From a virus, in the IMG/VR virus record IMGVR_UViG_3300034103_001630, positions 1 to 21,351 of that record: a stretch of DNA of 21,351 bases; one strand, 5' to 3'. Positions 7,122-13,373 of the stretch are shown piece after piece; position 1 is the first letter of the stretch; each line of letters begins with the position of its first letter. The position numbers and the translations under genes were made by a program. A model generated the notes under the pieces. It searched no databases. It was not told where the DNA came from and saw nothing but the letters and a program-made list of their open reading frames with translations.

Positions 7122-9419
7122 TTACGCTTCAATAAGCGTCTTGTGAACCTTTACTGTAGTACCATCTGTAGATGTAACTAGTAGGCGGACGTTGCCACCT
7201 GAGAAGTCAGCATCTGTTGTTCCAATTTGAGCATTGCTAATTACATCAGCATACTCTGTTAAGTAAACATTATCGTTGCCATCAATTGTTACTAGAACCT
7301 CTAGAACCTCAATGTCATTTCCGTTTGTCATTTGAACAATATACTTTGCTGTGCTGTATGTTGTTGCTGACCATGTATCAACTACTGTTGCACTTGTTGT
7401 GCTTAGGCTAGTTGTAGCAGTACCGATAAGTGCATCTGTCAAAGTTACTGAACCTGCTGTAAGTGATCCAGTTCCAACAGAAAGTCCTGCAAATGTTGGG
7501 CTAGATGTTGCAGCAATGCTCTGTGGAAGAGACAGAGTTACTGATCCAGTAGATGCAGAAACAGTTACTTGATCTGCTGTTCCAGTAAGACCTGTTACAC
7601 CTACGTTAGTAATTGTTAGAATATTTGATGTTGATGCATATGAAGCAGTAATTCCTGTGCTGCCTGTAACGGCATTACCGAATGCGTCTACTGCAGTTTC
7701 AATGTCTGATGTAAGAGCAACAGTTCCTGTAGCATTTGGAAGTGTAAGCGTACGATCTTCTGTTGGGTTTGTTACTGTAAGTGTGGTCTCAAAATCATCA
7801 GCACTTGATCCTTCAAACACGATGCTTGAATCATCTAACTTAAGTCCAGTTACAACTGGTGTTGTAATTGTTGGGCTTGTTAATGTCTTGTTTGTAAATG
7901 TCTGTGCTGTTGATAGGTCTGCAGTAATTGTTGTATTAATGCTAAATGAGTTACCAGTTAATGTTAATCCGTTTCCAGCAACAAATGTTCCTGCTCCAGA
8001 GAACTGTGAAAATGTGATGTTTGTTTCGCCAAGAGTTACAGTGTTATTTGTACAAACAAAGCCCTTGTCTGCGTTTGAAGTTCCTGCTTCAACAAATGTA
8101 AAGGCTGAAGGAAATTCAGAACCAGTGTTCATGTCTGCTGATCTAGTAGGTGCGCCTGATGCTGCAACTACATAAATACCATTAGCAGTTTCATCTGTTT
8201 GATTCTTAATAAGAATACGATCACCAGTTGCAAGAGTTACACCATCGATTACGCTTCCGTTATCAAAATCAGTAGCGAGTGTTCCATTTTCTGTTGTAGC
8301 AACTCTTACAGATGCCTTAACATCTAGTCCCTGTGCAACAGAGTCTACGTATGCCTTTGTTGCTGCTTGAAGATCTTCTGTTGGAGCGGCATTAAGAGTA
8401 ACTGTTCCTGGGAATGTTACTGCGCTTGGAAGTGATAGTGTGATATCTCCAGTTGTTGCACTTACTGCAATCTGATTAGTTGTTCCAGAAACACTTGATA
8501 CTCCAGATGTAATGCTTACTGATCCACCAAGAGAAATTGCGCTTCCATTAATTGTAATAGAAGAGTTTGTAAGTTTTTCATTTGCAATTGATCCTGCAAG
8601 CATTGTATTTGTTACTGAACCAGTATCGCCTGTTGTTACAACAGTACCAGTTACGTCTGGCAAAGTTATTGTACGGTCCGCAGTTGGATTTGTTACTGTA
8701 AGTGTAGTTTCATTGTTATCAGCACTTGATCCTTCAAAAACAATGCTTGAGTCTGAAATAGCAAGTCCTGAAATAACTGGGCTTGTTAGTGTTTTATTTG
8801 TAAGAGTTTCTGTGCCAGCAATAGTTGCAAAATCAGCATCTGTTAGTGCGGAATTAAATTCTGCAAGAGTACCAGTTACTGTGTTTGTAGAAAGAGAAAT
8901 AGACTTATTTGTAAGTGTTTCTGTTTTTGATGCTGTTGACTTAGCGTCTAACTGTGTTTGAATTGCTGATGTAACTCCGTCTACATAGTTAAGTTCAGTA
9001 GCAGTTGCTGTAAGCACTACATCTTCGTTAATCTTAGGAGAAGTTAAAGTTTTGTTTGTAAGAGTATCTGTTGTTGCCTTACCTACCAAAGTATCTGTAG
9101 CATTTGGAAGGGTTACTGTTACATCTTGTGTTGGCTCTGTAACAAGAAGAGTTAATTCATAATCATCAGGTGTTGCGCCTTCAAATGTAATTCTATCTGC
9201 AAATGTTGGTGTTGTAGATACTGTTGCAGTAATCTTTCCTGATGTATCATTATATGAAAATGAGATACCGCTCTGAGCGCCATCAAACATTGCTGCCGTG
9301 GTATCTTGTAGAAATTCTGTAGAGGCTTCTGTAAGGACTGTTGATCCATTTACGGTAGCCGATGCGCCTTCAACTACGAGGCCATTTTTAATGCGAAAGG
9401 CTTTGTCGACTGTAGCCAT
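7122..9419 (-). CDS. Long repetitive tail fibre protein
   Basis: The 765-residue protein starts at ATG 9419 with a strong AAGGAG site. It contains three copies of an [IV]FEG[AS]...E.TL.VT.PT.D.T.TLP unit, near residues 76, 225 and 531. LTNKTLTSP-type motifs lie near residues 122, 171 (LTNKSISL), 211 and 510 (FTNKTLTSP). Residues of about 350-475 form a recognisable fibre domain (AATKAYVDSVAQGLDVKASVRVA, then IDGVTLATGDRILIKNQ and NGIYVV, ending FSQFSGAG) found in many prophage and cyanophage fibres. The last 95 residues (KYIVQM...EVLV...LTEYADV...VRLLVTS) match the end of the neighbouring 9436-9873 protein. These features suggest a trimeric beta-rich shaft with a shared terminal module. The fibre assignment is firm; the receptor is unknown. 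Confidence 0.85.
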   Translation of the reverse strand: MATVDKAFRIKNGLVVEGASATVNGSTVLTEASTEFLQDTTAAMFDGAQSGISFSYNDTSGKITATVSTTPTFADRITFEGATPDDYELTLLVTEPTQDVTVTLPNATDTLVGKATTDTLTNKTLTSPKINEDVVLTATATELNYVDGVTSAIQTQLDAKSTASKTETLTNKSISLSTNTVTGTLAEFNSALTDADFATIAGTETLTNKTLTSPVISGLAISDSSIVFEGSSADNNETTLTVTNPTADRTITLPDVTGTVVTTGDTGSVTNTMLAGSIANEKLTNSSITINGSAISLGGSVSITSGVSSVSGTTNQIAVSATTGDITLSLPSAVTFPGTVTLNAAPTEDLQAATKAYVDSVAQGLDVKASVRVATTENGTLATDFDNGSVIDGVTLATGDRILIKNQTDETANGIYVVAASGAPTRSADMNTGSEFPSAFTFVEAGTSNADKGFVCTNNTVTLGETNITFSQFSGAGTFVAGNGLTLTGNSFSINTTITADLSTAQTFTNKTLTSPTITTPVVTGLKLDDSSIVFEGSSADDFETTLTVTNPTEDRTLTLPNATGTVALTSDIETAVDAFGNAVTGSTGITASYASTSNILTITNVGVTGLTGTADQVTVSASTGSVTLSLPQSIAATSSPTFAGLSVGTGSLTAGSVTLTDALIGTATTSLSTTSATVVDTWSATTYSTAKYIVQMTNGNDIEVLEVLVTIDGNDNVYLTEYADVISNAQIGTTDADFSGGNVRLLVTSTDGTTVKVHKTLIEA

Positions 9420-9435
9420 TTACTTCTCCTTTAGG

Positions 9436-9873
9436 TCAGGCCTTCAAACCTGTACGGTAGAACCGTATGGTCATCGGGCTTAATGCTGGTGTAACTGTCA
9501 TGCTAATTGTACCAGAATTTAAATTAGCAGTGATATTTCCTACATTGCTATTTGTATTAGCAACAGAGGCAAATTCTGTAATATTTTGATTGGTACCATC
9601 AAAAACTATGTTTATTTCTGCACTTCTATATGAAGAAGATCCAGCATGGGACATTTGAACCATGTATTTGATTGTTCTCCAGGTAGATGTGTCTATTGTG
9701 TCAAATACTGTTGCTGATTCAATACCGTTGATTGTTACGGAGTTGTTTCCATCTCCACCAAGGGAGTCTGCTCTGTATGCGGTCGTATCAATTAAATCAG
9801 AAAAGTCTGAACCTGTTGGCCTGTCGCCAGTCTCAAATTTTGCTTTAAGGGTGTTTATTGGTAGAACGGCCAT
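9436..9873 (-). CDS. Small structural protein sharing C-terminal module with the long fibre
   Basis: The 145-residue protein has an N-terminal segment (LPINTLKAKFETGDRPTGSDF) common in small phage structural proteins. Its C-terminal domain, residues of about 60-145 (TIKYMVQMSHAG, then EINIVFDG, TEFASV, IRFYRTGLKA), parallels the last 95 residues of the adjacent long fibre, so the two share a duplicated module. The ATG at 9873 has no ribosome-binding site upstream. The -10 box ends 7 bases before it, which predicts translation from a leaderless mRNA. The next gene follows 16 bases downstream, implying a common transcript. It may be a fibre base or fibre-connector protein, but that is inference. 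Confidence 0.7.
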   Translation of the reverse strand: MAVLPINTLKAKFETGDRPTGSDFSDLIDTTAYRADSLGGDGNNSVTINGIESATVFDTIDTSTWRTIKYMVQMSHAGSSSYRSAEINIVFDGTNQNITEFASVANTNSNVGNITANLNSGTISMTVTPALSPMTIRFYRTGLKA

Positions 9874-9880
9874 ATCTTAG

Positions 9881-9889
9881 ATTATATCA
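9881..9889 (-). promoter_or_regulatory. Extended -10 promoter TGATATAAT, predicted leaderless start
   Basis: TGATATAAT on the minus strand ends exactly 7 bases before the ATG at 9873 (spacer CTAAGAT). RNA polymerase normally starts about 7 bases after the -10 box, so the transcript should begin at or next to the A of the start codon. No Shine-Dalgarno sequence is present. Confidence 0.55.
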
Positions 9890-10087
9890 TAAAATATAGT
9901 TATTTAGTCCGATGATGGCTATACCAATCGGCGGTACATTAATTGGAGAATAGGCTGGAACCGTTATATTAGTAATTCTAATCTTAAAAGGAAGTTCACT
10001 TATTACTAAGGCCTGGCGTTTTTTACATGTTGAATTTACTTCTATTACTCTATTGGCTTCAGTATTAATTACTTTTGCTAGAGCCAT
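9887..10087 (-). CDS. Small hypothetical phage protein
   Basis: A 66-residue protein of unknown function. It starts two bases after the stop of the preceding gene (TAA AA ATG), so translation is probably coupled. It is beta-prone and ends in a hydrophobic stretch (VPPIGIAIIGLNNYIL). The segment ALVISELPFKIRITNITVP loosely resembles the partial protein at the right edge of the window (SVVAELPFDLQITIPTDGP), which also neighbours a BppU-like gene. That hints at a repeated small module. It overlaps the promoter of the next gene by three bases. It is probably a virion component; no firm family match is possible by eye. Confidence 0.55.
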   Translation of the reverse strand: MALAKVINTEANRVIEVNSTCKKRQALVISELPFKIRITNITVPAYSPINVPPIGIAIIGLNNYIL

Positions 10088-10089
10088 TT

Positions 10090-10464
10090 TTAAGTAATAT
10101 CTTCAATCATTTTAACCTTGCCCTGCAAAACTGTCCAAACAACTGCATTACCGCTATTGGCCATCTGAATATCAAACTCGTCATCTGTTTCTAAAAGTTC
10201 TGTTTCATCATATTCAAGATAAACTGTGAACTCTCCGTCTGGCTCGCCTTCTTCTGCAGAAGGTGTTACTGTTAAAATTACAGAAGATGTGTTTGGTCTA
10301 GCAAAGTCCATTGTAATTGTCCAGTCTTCAATTATTAATGGATCGCCAGCATCATCTTGTACATACATTTTAAAAGATGCTGTATCTCCTCTAACAATTG
10401 TCCAGATAGATTGTGGTGGCTCTGAACCAATTTGATAAGGTGTTTGACTTCTATACTGTGCCAT
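10090..10464 (-). CDS. BppU-like baseplate/fibre N-terminal domain protein
   Basis: The chosen start is the ATG at 10464, which overlaps the upstream stop as TAATG and gives 124 residues. A longer frame runs 10 residues further into the upstream gene and is less likely. The core (IVRGDTASFKMYVQDDAGDPL, then WTITMDFARP) has the 'RGD T..F.....D..G.P' pattern of the immunoglobulin-like BppU N-terminal family, which attaches receptor-binding proteins to siphovirus baseplates. The C-terminal half is acidic (EEGEPDGEF, DETELLETDDEFDIQM). A related protein with the same opening (YYKGDTNEFVIRPKNSSG) lies at 20714-21061. It is probably a small adaptor in the virion. Confidence 0.6.
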   Translation of the reverse strand: MAQYRSQTPYQIGSEPPQSIWTIVRGDTASFKMYVQDDAGDPLIIEDWTITMDFARPNTSSVILTVTPSAEEGEPDGEFTVYLEYDETELLETDDEFDIQMANSGNAVVWTVLQGKVKMIEDIT

Positions 10465-11003
10465 TATGATAATCCTGCTTTCATTGATCCCCACGTACCA
10501 TTGCCTTTAAAAGATCCTACAAGAATAACACCAGTAGTGCTATTTGATTTTGCAACAATTCCAACTACTCCAGAATTTGTTGTAGCGGTAATTGGCTGAG
10601 TTGCTGTAAGACCACCGCTTGATCCAACATATAGCCTATCTCCAGCGGCATAAGAAGAAGTATTAACTCCAGTAAATACACCTGATATAACAACAACTCC
10701 ATCATTACCATTTCCAATTGCAGATTGTGCTAATCCAATTACTGGAAATGTAGCAATGCTTGATGCTTGTGATTTTGCTACTCTTGGTTTGCTGGTACCA
10801 AAACCTGATATGTATACAGGATCACCTTTGGCAATAGAATCACCACTATTATTTACAACTTCTAATGTATGAAATGGCAATCCAATTGTAGGTAAAATAA
10901 CCTCAATACGCTCAGCAAGTGATTGAATATCCCCTGCTACGTTTACAGGGTCTGAGTTAACTGGATACGGTAAATCATATACCGTTGTTTCGCCTGATGC
11001 CAT
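10464..11003 (-). CDS. Phage surface/tail protein with repeated beta core
   Basis: The 179-residue protein opens with a helical stretch (ASGETTVYDLPYPVNSDPVNVAGDIQSLAERIE) often used to anchor fibre proteins. It then carries a beta-rich core (EVVNNSGDSIAKGDPVYISG, IATFPVIGLAQSAI, GVFTGVNTSSYAAGDRLYVG, GIVAKSNSTTGVILVG). This core is widespread in cyanophage-like and T4-like virion proteins of fibre or decoration type. The ATG at 11003 lies 9 bases after a TGGTATAAT box and has no clear Shine-Dalgarno site, so its transcript is nearly leaderless. It opens a three-gene operon (11003 to 9887) with TAATG or 2-base junctions. The exact location in the particle cannot be told from sequence. Confidence 0.65.
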   Translation of the reverse strand: MASGETTVYDLPYPVNSDPVNVAGDIQSLAERIEVILPTIGLPFHTLEVVNNSGDSIAKGDPVYISGFGTSKPRVAKSQASSIATFPVIGLAQSAIGNGNDGVVVISGVFTGVNTSSYAAGDRLYVGSSGGLTATQPITATTNSGVVGIVAKSNSTTGVILVGSFKGNGTWGSMKAGLS

Positions 11004-11012
11004 AGTCTTATT

Positions 11013-11021
11013 ATTATACCA
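11013..11021 (-). promoter_or_regulatory. Extended -10 promoter TGGTATAAT before small-protein operon
   Basis: TGGTATAAT on the minus strand lies 9 bases upstream of the ATG at 11003. It is divergent from the lysozyme promoter, about 60 bases away. The short spacing predicts a leader of zero to three bases. Confidence 0.5.
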
Positions 11022-11059
11022 CTTGCAATTAAAATAATTTTGATTATTATTACGTATAT

Positions 11060-11089
11060 TTGACTTAAAAGGCCAAAAGATGCTATAAT
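11060..11089 (+). promoter_or_regulatory. Promoter of the plus-strand lysozyme gene
   Basis: TTGACT (11060-11065) and an extended -10, TGCTATAAT (11081-11089), are separated by 18 bases. This is the most complete promoter in the window and the only one of this set on the plus strand. Transcription should begin near 11096, at the first base of a stem-loop. Confidence 0.7.
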
Positions 11090-11095
11090 TATCTT

Positions 11096-11115
11096 ATGCT
11101 ACTGAGAAGTAGCAT
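11096..11115 (+). promoter_or_regulatory. 5'-terminal stem-loop with GAGA tetraloop
   Basis: ATGCTACT-GAGA-AGTAGCAT forms a perfect 8-bp stem closed by a GNRA tetraloop. It lies just where the lysozyme mRNA should begin, 9 bases before the AGGAGG ribosome site. It could protect the 5' end from decay or be bound by a regulator. Confidence 0.6.
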
Positions 11116-11136
11116 TTGTAGTCTAGGAGGAAAAAC

Positions 11137-11703
11137 TTGAGAGACAACAAAATACTATCGGGGGTTCTTGTAACATTGCTTACTTTAACATTATTAAATA
11201 ATGGTCTTGGTATTGCACATGCTACAAAGAACAATTTACTAAGTAGTACCGCCGTAAGCCAACCTGCCGCCGACAAAGCGGCTTTTTTGCTTTCTAAGCC
11301 TACTACTGATGTGGTGCTTGCTAAGTATGCGGACGCTACAAGTTTGACTGACAGCCAGTTGGTTGAATTACTGAAAGCCGTTGGATTTAAGGGACAAGGA
11401 TTAAAGACTGCTTGGGCTGTTGCCAAAGCGGAATCAAATGGTCGCCCTTTTGCTTTCAATGGCAACGTTAATACGGGAGACTCTTCATATGGAATCTTCC
11501 AAATTAACATGATAGGTAATTTAGGTCCAGATCGTAAAGACAAATTCAATCTTGATTTAAATGCTGAACTCTTTAGCCCAGTTAAGAATGCTCAAATCGT
11601 GTTACACATGACAAAAGGCGGTACTAATTGGAGTGCTTGGTCATCCTATAAAAAGGGTGCCCATTACAAATGGTTAAAGAGATTTCCCAATAATTTAATT
11701 TAA
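11137..11703 (+). CDS. Secreted lysozyme-like / SLT transglycosylase
   Basis: The 188-residue protein starts at TTG (11137), six bases after a perfect AGGAGG. Residues 1-29 look like a signal peptide: a basic start (MRDNK), a hydrophobic core (LSGVLVTLLTLTLL), and a probable signal-peptidase site after AHA. Residues of about 65-188 fit a lysozyme-like fold of the soluble lytic transglycosylase family. The candidate catalytic Glu is E99 in AVAKAESNG, followed by SSYGIFQINM (117-125) and the helix NAQIVLHM (151-158). It should cut peptidoglycan glycan strands outside the membrane. It could be an exported endolysin or a cargo wall hydrolase. It is the only plus-strand gene, with its own promoter, 5' hairpin and terminator, like a 'moron' cassette. 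No holin is seen beside it. Confidence 0.85.
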   Translation: MRDNKILSGVLVTLLTLTLLNNGLGIAHATKNNLLSSTAVSQPAADKAAFLLSKPTTDVVLAKYADATSLTDSQLVELLKAVGFKGQGLKTAWAVAKAESNGRPFAFNGNVNTGDSSYGIFQINMIGNLGPDRKDKFNLDLNAELFSPVKNAQIVLHMTKGGTNWSAWSSYKKGAHYKWLKRFPNNLI

Positions 11704-11707
11704 GGGA

Positions 11708-11754
11708 TAAAAAATACCCCCATTGGAGAATATCCTTTGGGGGTTATTTTTTTA
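11708..11754. terminator. Bidirectional rho-independent terminator
   Basis: The stem CCCCCA/TGGGGG (11717-11722 with 11738-11743) continues, after a TT/TT internal loop, as GGA/TCC around a GAATA loop. On the plus strand it is followed by TTATTTTTTT. On the minus strand it is followed by TATTTTTTAT. It can therefore stop the lysozyme transcript and the convergent adhesin-cassette transcript. Confidence 0.85.
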
Positions 11755-11762
11755 TTTAATTA

Positions 11763-11978
11763 TTATACAACTGGATCATTTTCTGGATCTAGTGTTGGTT
11801 CTGGCATTGGTGGATTCTCAAACACTCCATCAGCATATCCAAGACCAATTATTGCTGGATTTGCATCAGTGTATTCTACACATGTTAAACCAGTTACCTG
11901 TTCAGCAATTTCTTTTGATTCAGCAACAATTGTATTTTCTACCTTGTTGTTTTCGTCTAATACCGCAAAATTTCCCAT
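11763..11978 (-). CDS. Small fibre-accessory protein (NN-x-V-x-N type)
   Basis: The 71-residue protein opens with FAVLDENNKVENTIVAES, a signature of small phage proteins coded beside tail fibres. I regard these as fibre-assembly or accessory proteins, but their action is not proven. The same type occurs at 17254-17583 (YAVIKNNIVSNIIVFD). This copy ends in an acidic proline-rich tail (NPPMPEPTLDPENDPVV) and lacks the PPQPFLSWIKNEDLKVWEAP module of the other. The ATG at 11978 lies one base after the preceding stop, with AGGAGAA overlapping the end of that gene, so translation is coupled. It is the last gene before the terminator. Confidence 0.65.
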   Translation of the reverse strand: MGNFAVLDENNKVENTIVAESKEIAEQVTGLTCVEYTDANPAIIGLGYADGVFENPPMPEPTLDPENDPVV

Positions 11979-11979
11979 G

Positions 11980-12162
11980 TTATTCTCCTATCTTGTAAAA
12001 TTTTTGACCATCCCATTTGCCGTGTAAATGGGCTGGACTATTTTCTAATGTCATTTCTACTAAATGTGTATACCCTTTGTCTTCAGCATCTTTTATCATG
12101 TTGTCATAAGGTATTTCAATATAGTAGTCTTTTACTATTCCGTTTTGTATTGCAGCCCACAT
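11980..12162 (-). CDS. Small fibre-accessory protein
   Basis: The ATG at 12162 is chosen because it follows the adhesin stop by one base (TAA A ATG) and gives 60 residues. A longer open frame would run back into the adhesin gene. The opening, WAAIQNGIVKDYYIEIPYD, is a variant of the 'AVIxNNxVxN' start of the next gene. The rest (YTHLVEMTLENSPAHLHGKW, then DGQKFYKIGE) ends in a short 'WDG.KFYK' module common beside phage fibres. Its function is unknown. Its position between a polyglycine adhesin and another accessory gene suggests a role in adhesin folding or assembly. Confidence 0.6.
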   Translation of the reverse strand: MWAAIQNGIVKDYYIEIPYDNMIKDAEDKGYTHLVEMTLENSPAHLHGKWDGQKFYKIGE

Positions 12163-12163
12163 T

Positions 12164-13051
12164 TTAGTAGTATACCAAAACTTGTCCTGTAGCACCTGCT
12201 CCGCCTGCGCCACCAGTTACAGGACCGCCAGAGTTGTTGTTTGATGTGATTCTTGCTCCACCACCGCCGCCACCGCCACCTGTAGTTCCTGCACCGCCTG
12301 CTGTTCCAGTACCAGCACCAAAACTTGCTGCACCACCTGCGCCGCCACCTGGAAGTCCTGCTGCACCGCCTGCACCATTGCTGCCAGCAGGGAAATTACC
12401 GTTTATGCCTTGACTTCCTCCGCCGCCGCCGCCGCCGCCTGCTTTTGAAGTAGCGTTTCCAATAGCACCGCCGCCGCCGCCGCTGTTACCCATATCTGCA
12501 CCCGCAGCACCTGCACTACTTGTTCCGCCTGCACCGCCTGCACCGCCTCCAGGTGAACCTCCTTGTGATGCGCCACCACCGCCACCACCGCCACCTGAGC
12601 CGCCAGAACCACCTGCACCGCCTGCACCGCCGTTTGTGCTGCCAGCAGAGCCACCACCGCCACCTGCAGTATTTAAGTAAGCAAAAATAGTAGTTCCACC
12701 AGCGTTGCCAGCATTTCCACCAGAAGCGCCTGCAGTATTTAATGTTGGTGGTGTGCCAGGAGTGCCTCCAGCACCAATGGTAACTGCTTGCGTAGTAGAG
12801 GAAAGAAGTAGTTGTCCAAATGAAGTTCCGCCGCCTGCGCCGCCACCGCCACCACCTGTACCTGCATCATTAGTAGTCCATCGCACACTACCTGGACCAC
12901 CTGCACCGCCGCCGCCTGATACAACAGCATAAACAACTACAGTTCCAGAATCAAGTGTAATTGTTGAAGAACTATTTACTGTATGTTTTAATGTAGGTTG
13001 AATTGCAGAAAAGGATGCACCAGATGCTGCTGGGATAATTGCAATAGCCAT
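12164..13051 (-). CDS. Glycine-rich adhesin (no FN3 domains)
   Basis: The 295-residue start (MAIAIIPAASG) at ATG 13051 lies one base after the previous stop, with a GGAG site inside the end of that gene. A further 18 upstream codons are open but unlikely. Residues 20-45 (KHTVNSSSTITLDSGTVVVY) match the opening strand of phage 'glycine-rich domain' proteins. A long region of repeated Gly runs follows, broken by short strands (FGQLLLSSTTQAVTIGAGG), and the protein ends with the family's usual GATGQVLVYY. Such proteins may pack as polyglycine II helices, as in the T-even-type gp38 adhesin of Salmonella phage S16; this is analogy. Gly codons include long GGC runs. It is a likely receptor-binding tip of the third fibre cassette. 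Confidence 0.75.
   Translation of the reverse strand: MAIAIIPAASGASFSAIQPTLKHTVNSSSTITLDSGTVVVYAVVSGGGGAGGPGSVRWTTNDAGTGGGGGGAGGGTSFGQLLLSSTTQAVTIGAGGTPGTPPTLNTAGASGGNAGNAGGTTIFAYLNTAGGGGGSAGSTNGGAGGAGGSGGSGGGGGGGGASQGGSPGGGAGGAGGTSSAGAAGADMGNSGGGGGAIGNATSKAGGGGGGGGSQGINGNFPAGSNGAGGAAGLPGGGAGGAASFGAGTGTAGGAGTTGGGGGGGGARITSNNNSGGPVTGGAGGAGATGQVLVYY
12420..12439. repeat. (CCG)n trinucleotide run in adhesin gene
   Basis: An uninterrupted 20-base CCG/GGC run codes for consecutive glycines. A second run of 16 bases lies at 12468-12483. Being in multiples of three, slippage here would change glycine number without shifting the frame. Confidence 0.7.
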
Positions 13052-13052
13052 A

Positions 13053-13355
13053 TTAAGATATCTCCACTCCAGAAATATGAAAATTAACAGTAGTTGCAGA
13101 AGCAAGACCTGTAATTGTTTGTGTTGTAGTAAGTACTTGTTTTAGATCAATATATACCGTCGCATTTGCAGCGATTGCTGTTGTTGTATGCAATGCAACT
13201 GAATTAAGTGCAAGTGTAAATGTTTGTGCAGATGCAGATGTGTTTGTTACTGCAATATTTGACACTACGGTTGTTGTTGATGAGGGTACTGTATATAGTG
13301 TTGTGCTTGATGTGGCTGCCGCTGTTCTAGCGAGTACTTTTGTTAATGTAGCCAT
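13053..13355 (-). CDS. Small beta-structured virion protein
   Basis: The 100-residue protein (MATLTKVLARTAAATSSTTL...) is rich in Thr, Ser, Ala and Val. It has a strand pattern (TVVSNIAVTNTSASAQTFTLAL, then TVYIDLKQVL) seen in small phage proteins often placed between fibre genes. In similar proteins the opening 'ATSSTTLYTVPSSTTTVVSNIAVTN' forms a sandwich domain. The ATG at 13355 has GAAAGGTAG about 9 bases upstream. It lies between the fibre at 13374 and the glycine-rich adhesin, so it may connect the two. The function is inferred only from position. Confidence 0.65.
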   Translation of the reverse strand: MATLTKVLARTAAATSSTTLYTVPSSTTTVVSNIAVTNTSASAQTFTLALNSVALHTTTAIAANATVYIDLKQVLTTTQTITGLASATTVNFHISGVEIS

Positions 13356-13373
13356 TAGTTACTACCTTTCATG

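Noticed and set aside
5746-8961. Long plus-strand open frames opposite the fibre genes
   Set aside because: They are valine- and serine-rich reverse readings of repetitive fibre codons, without ribosome sites or recognisable domains.
11094-11549. A 151-residue open frame on the minus strand opposite the lysozyme gene
   Set aside because: It is the antisense shadow of a gene with a clear promoter, ribosome site, signal peptide and catalytic motif, and it has no ribosome site of its own.
12164-13105. Longer start of the cassette C adhesin with a hydrophobic leader that looks like a signal peptide
   Set aside because: The extra 18 codons lie within the previous gene, while the ATG at 13051 follows the stop by one base and has a ribosome site.
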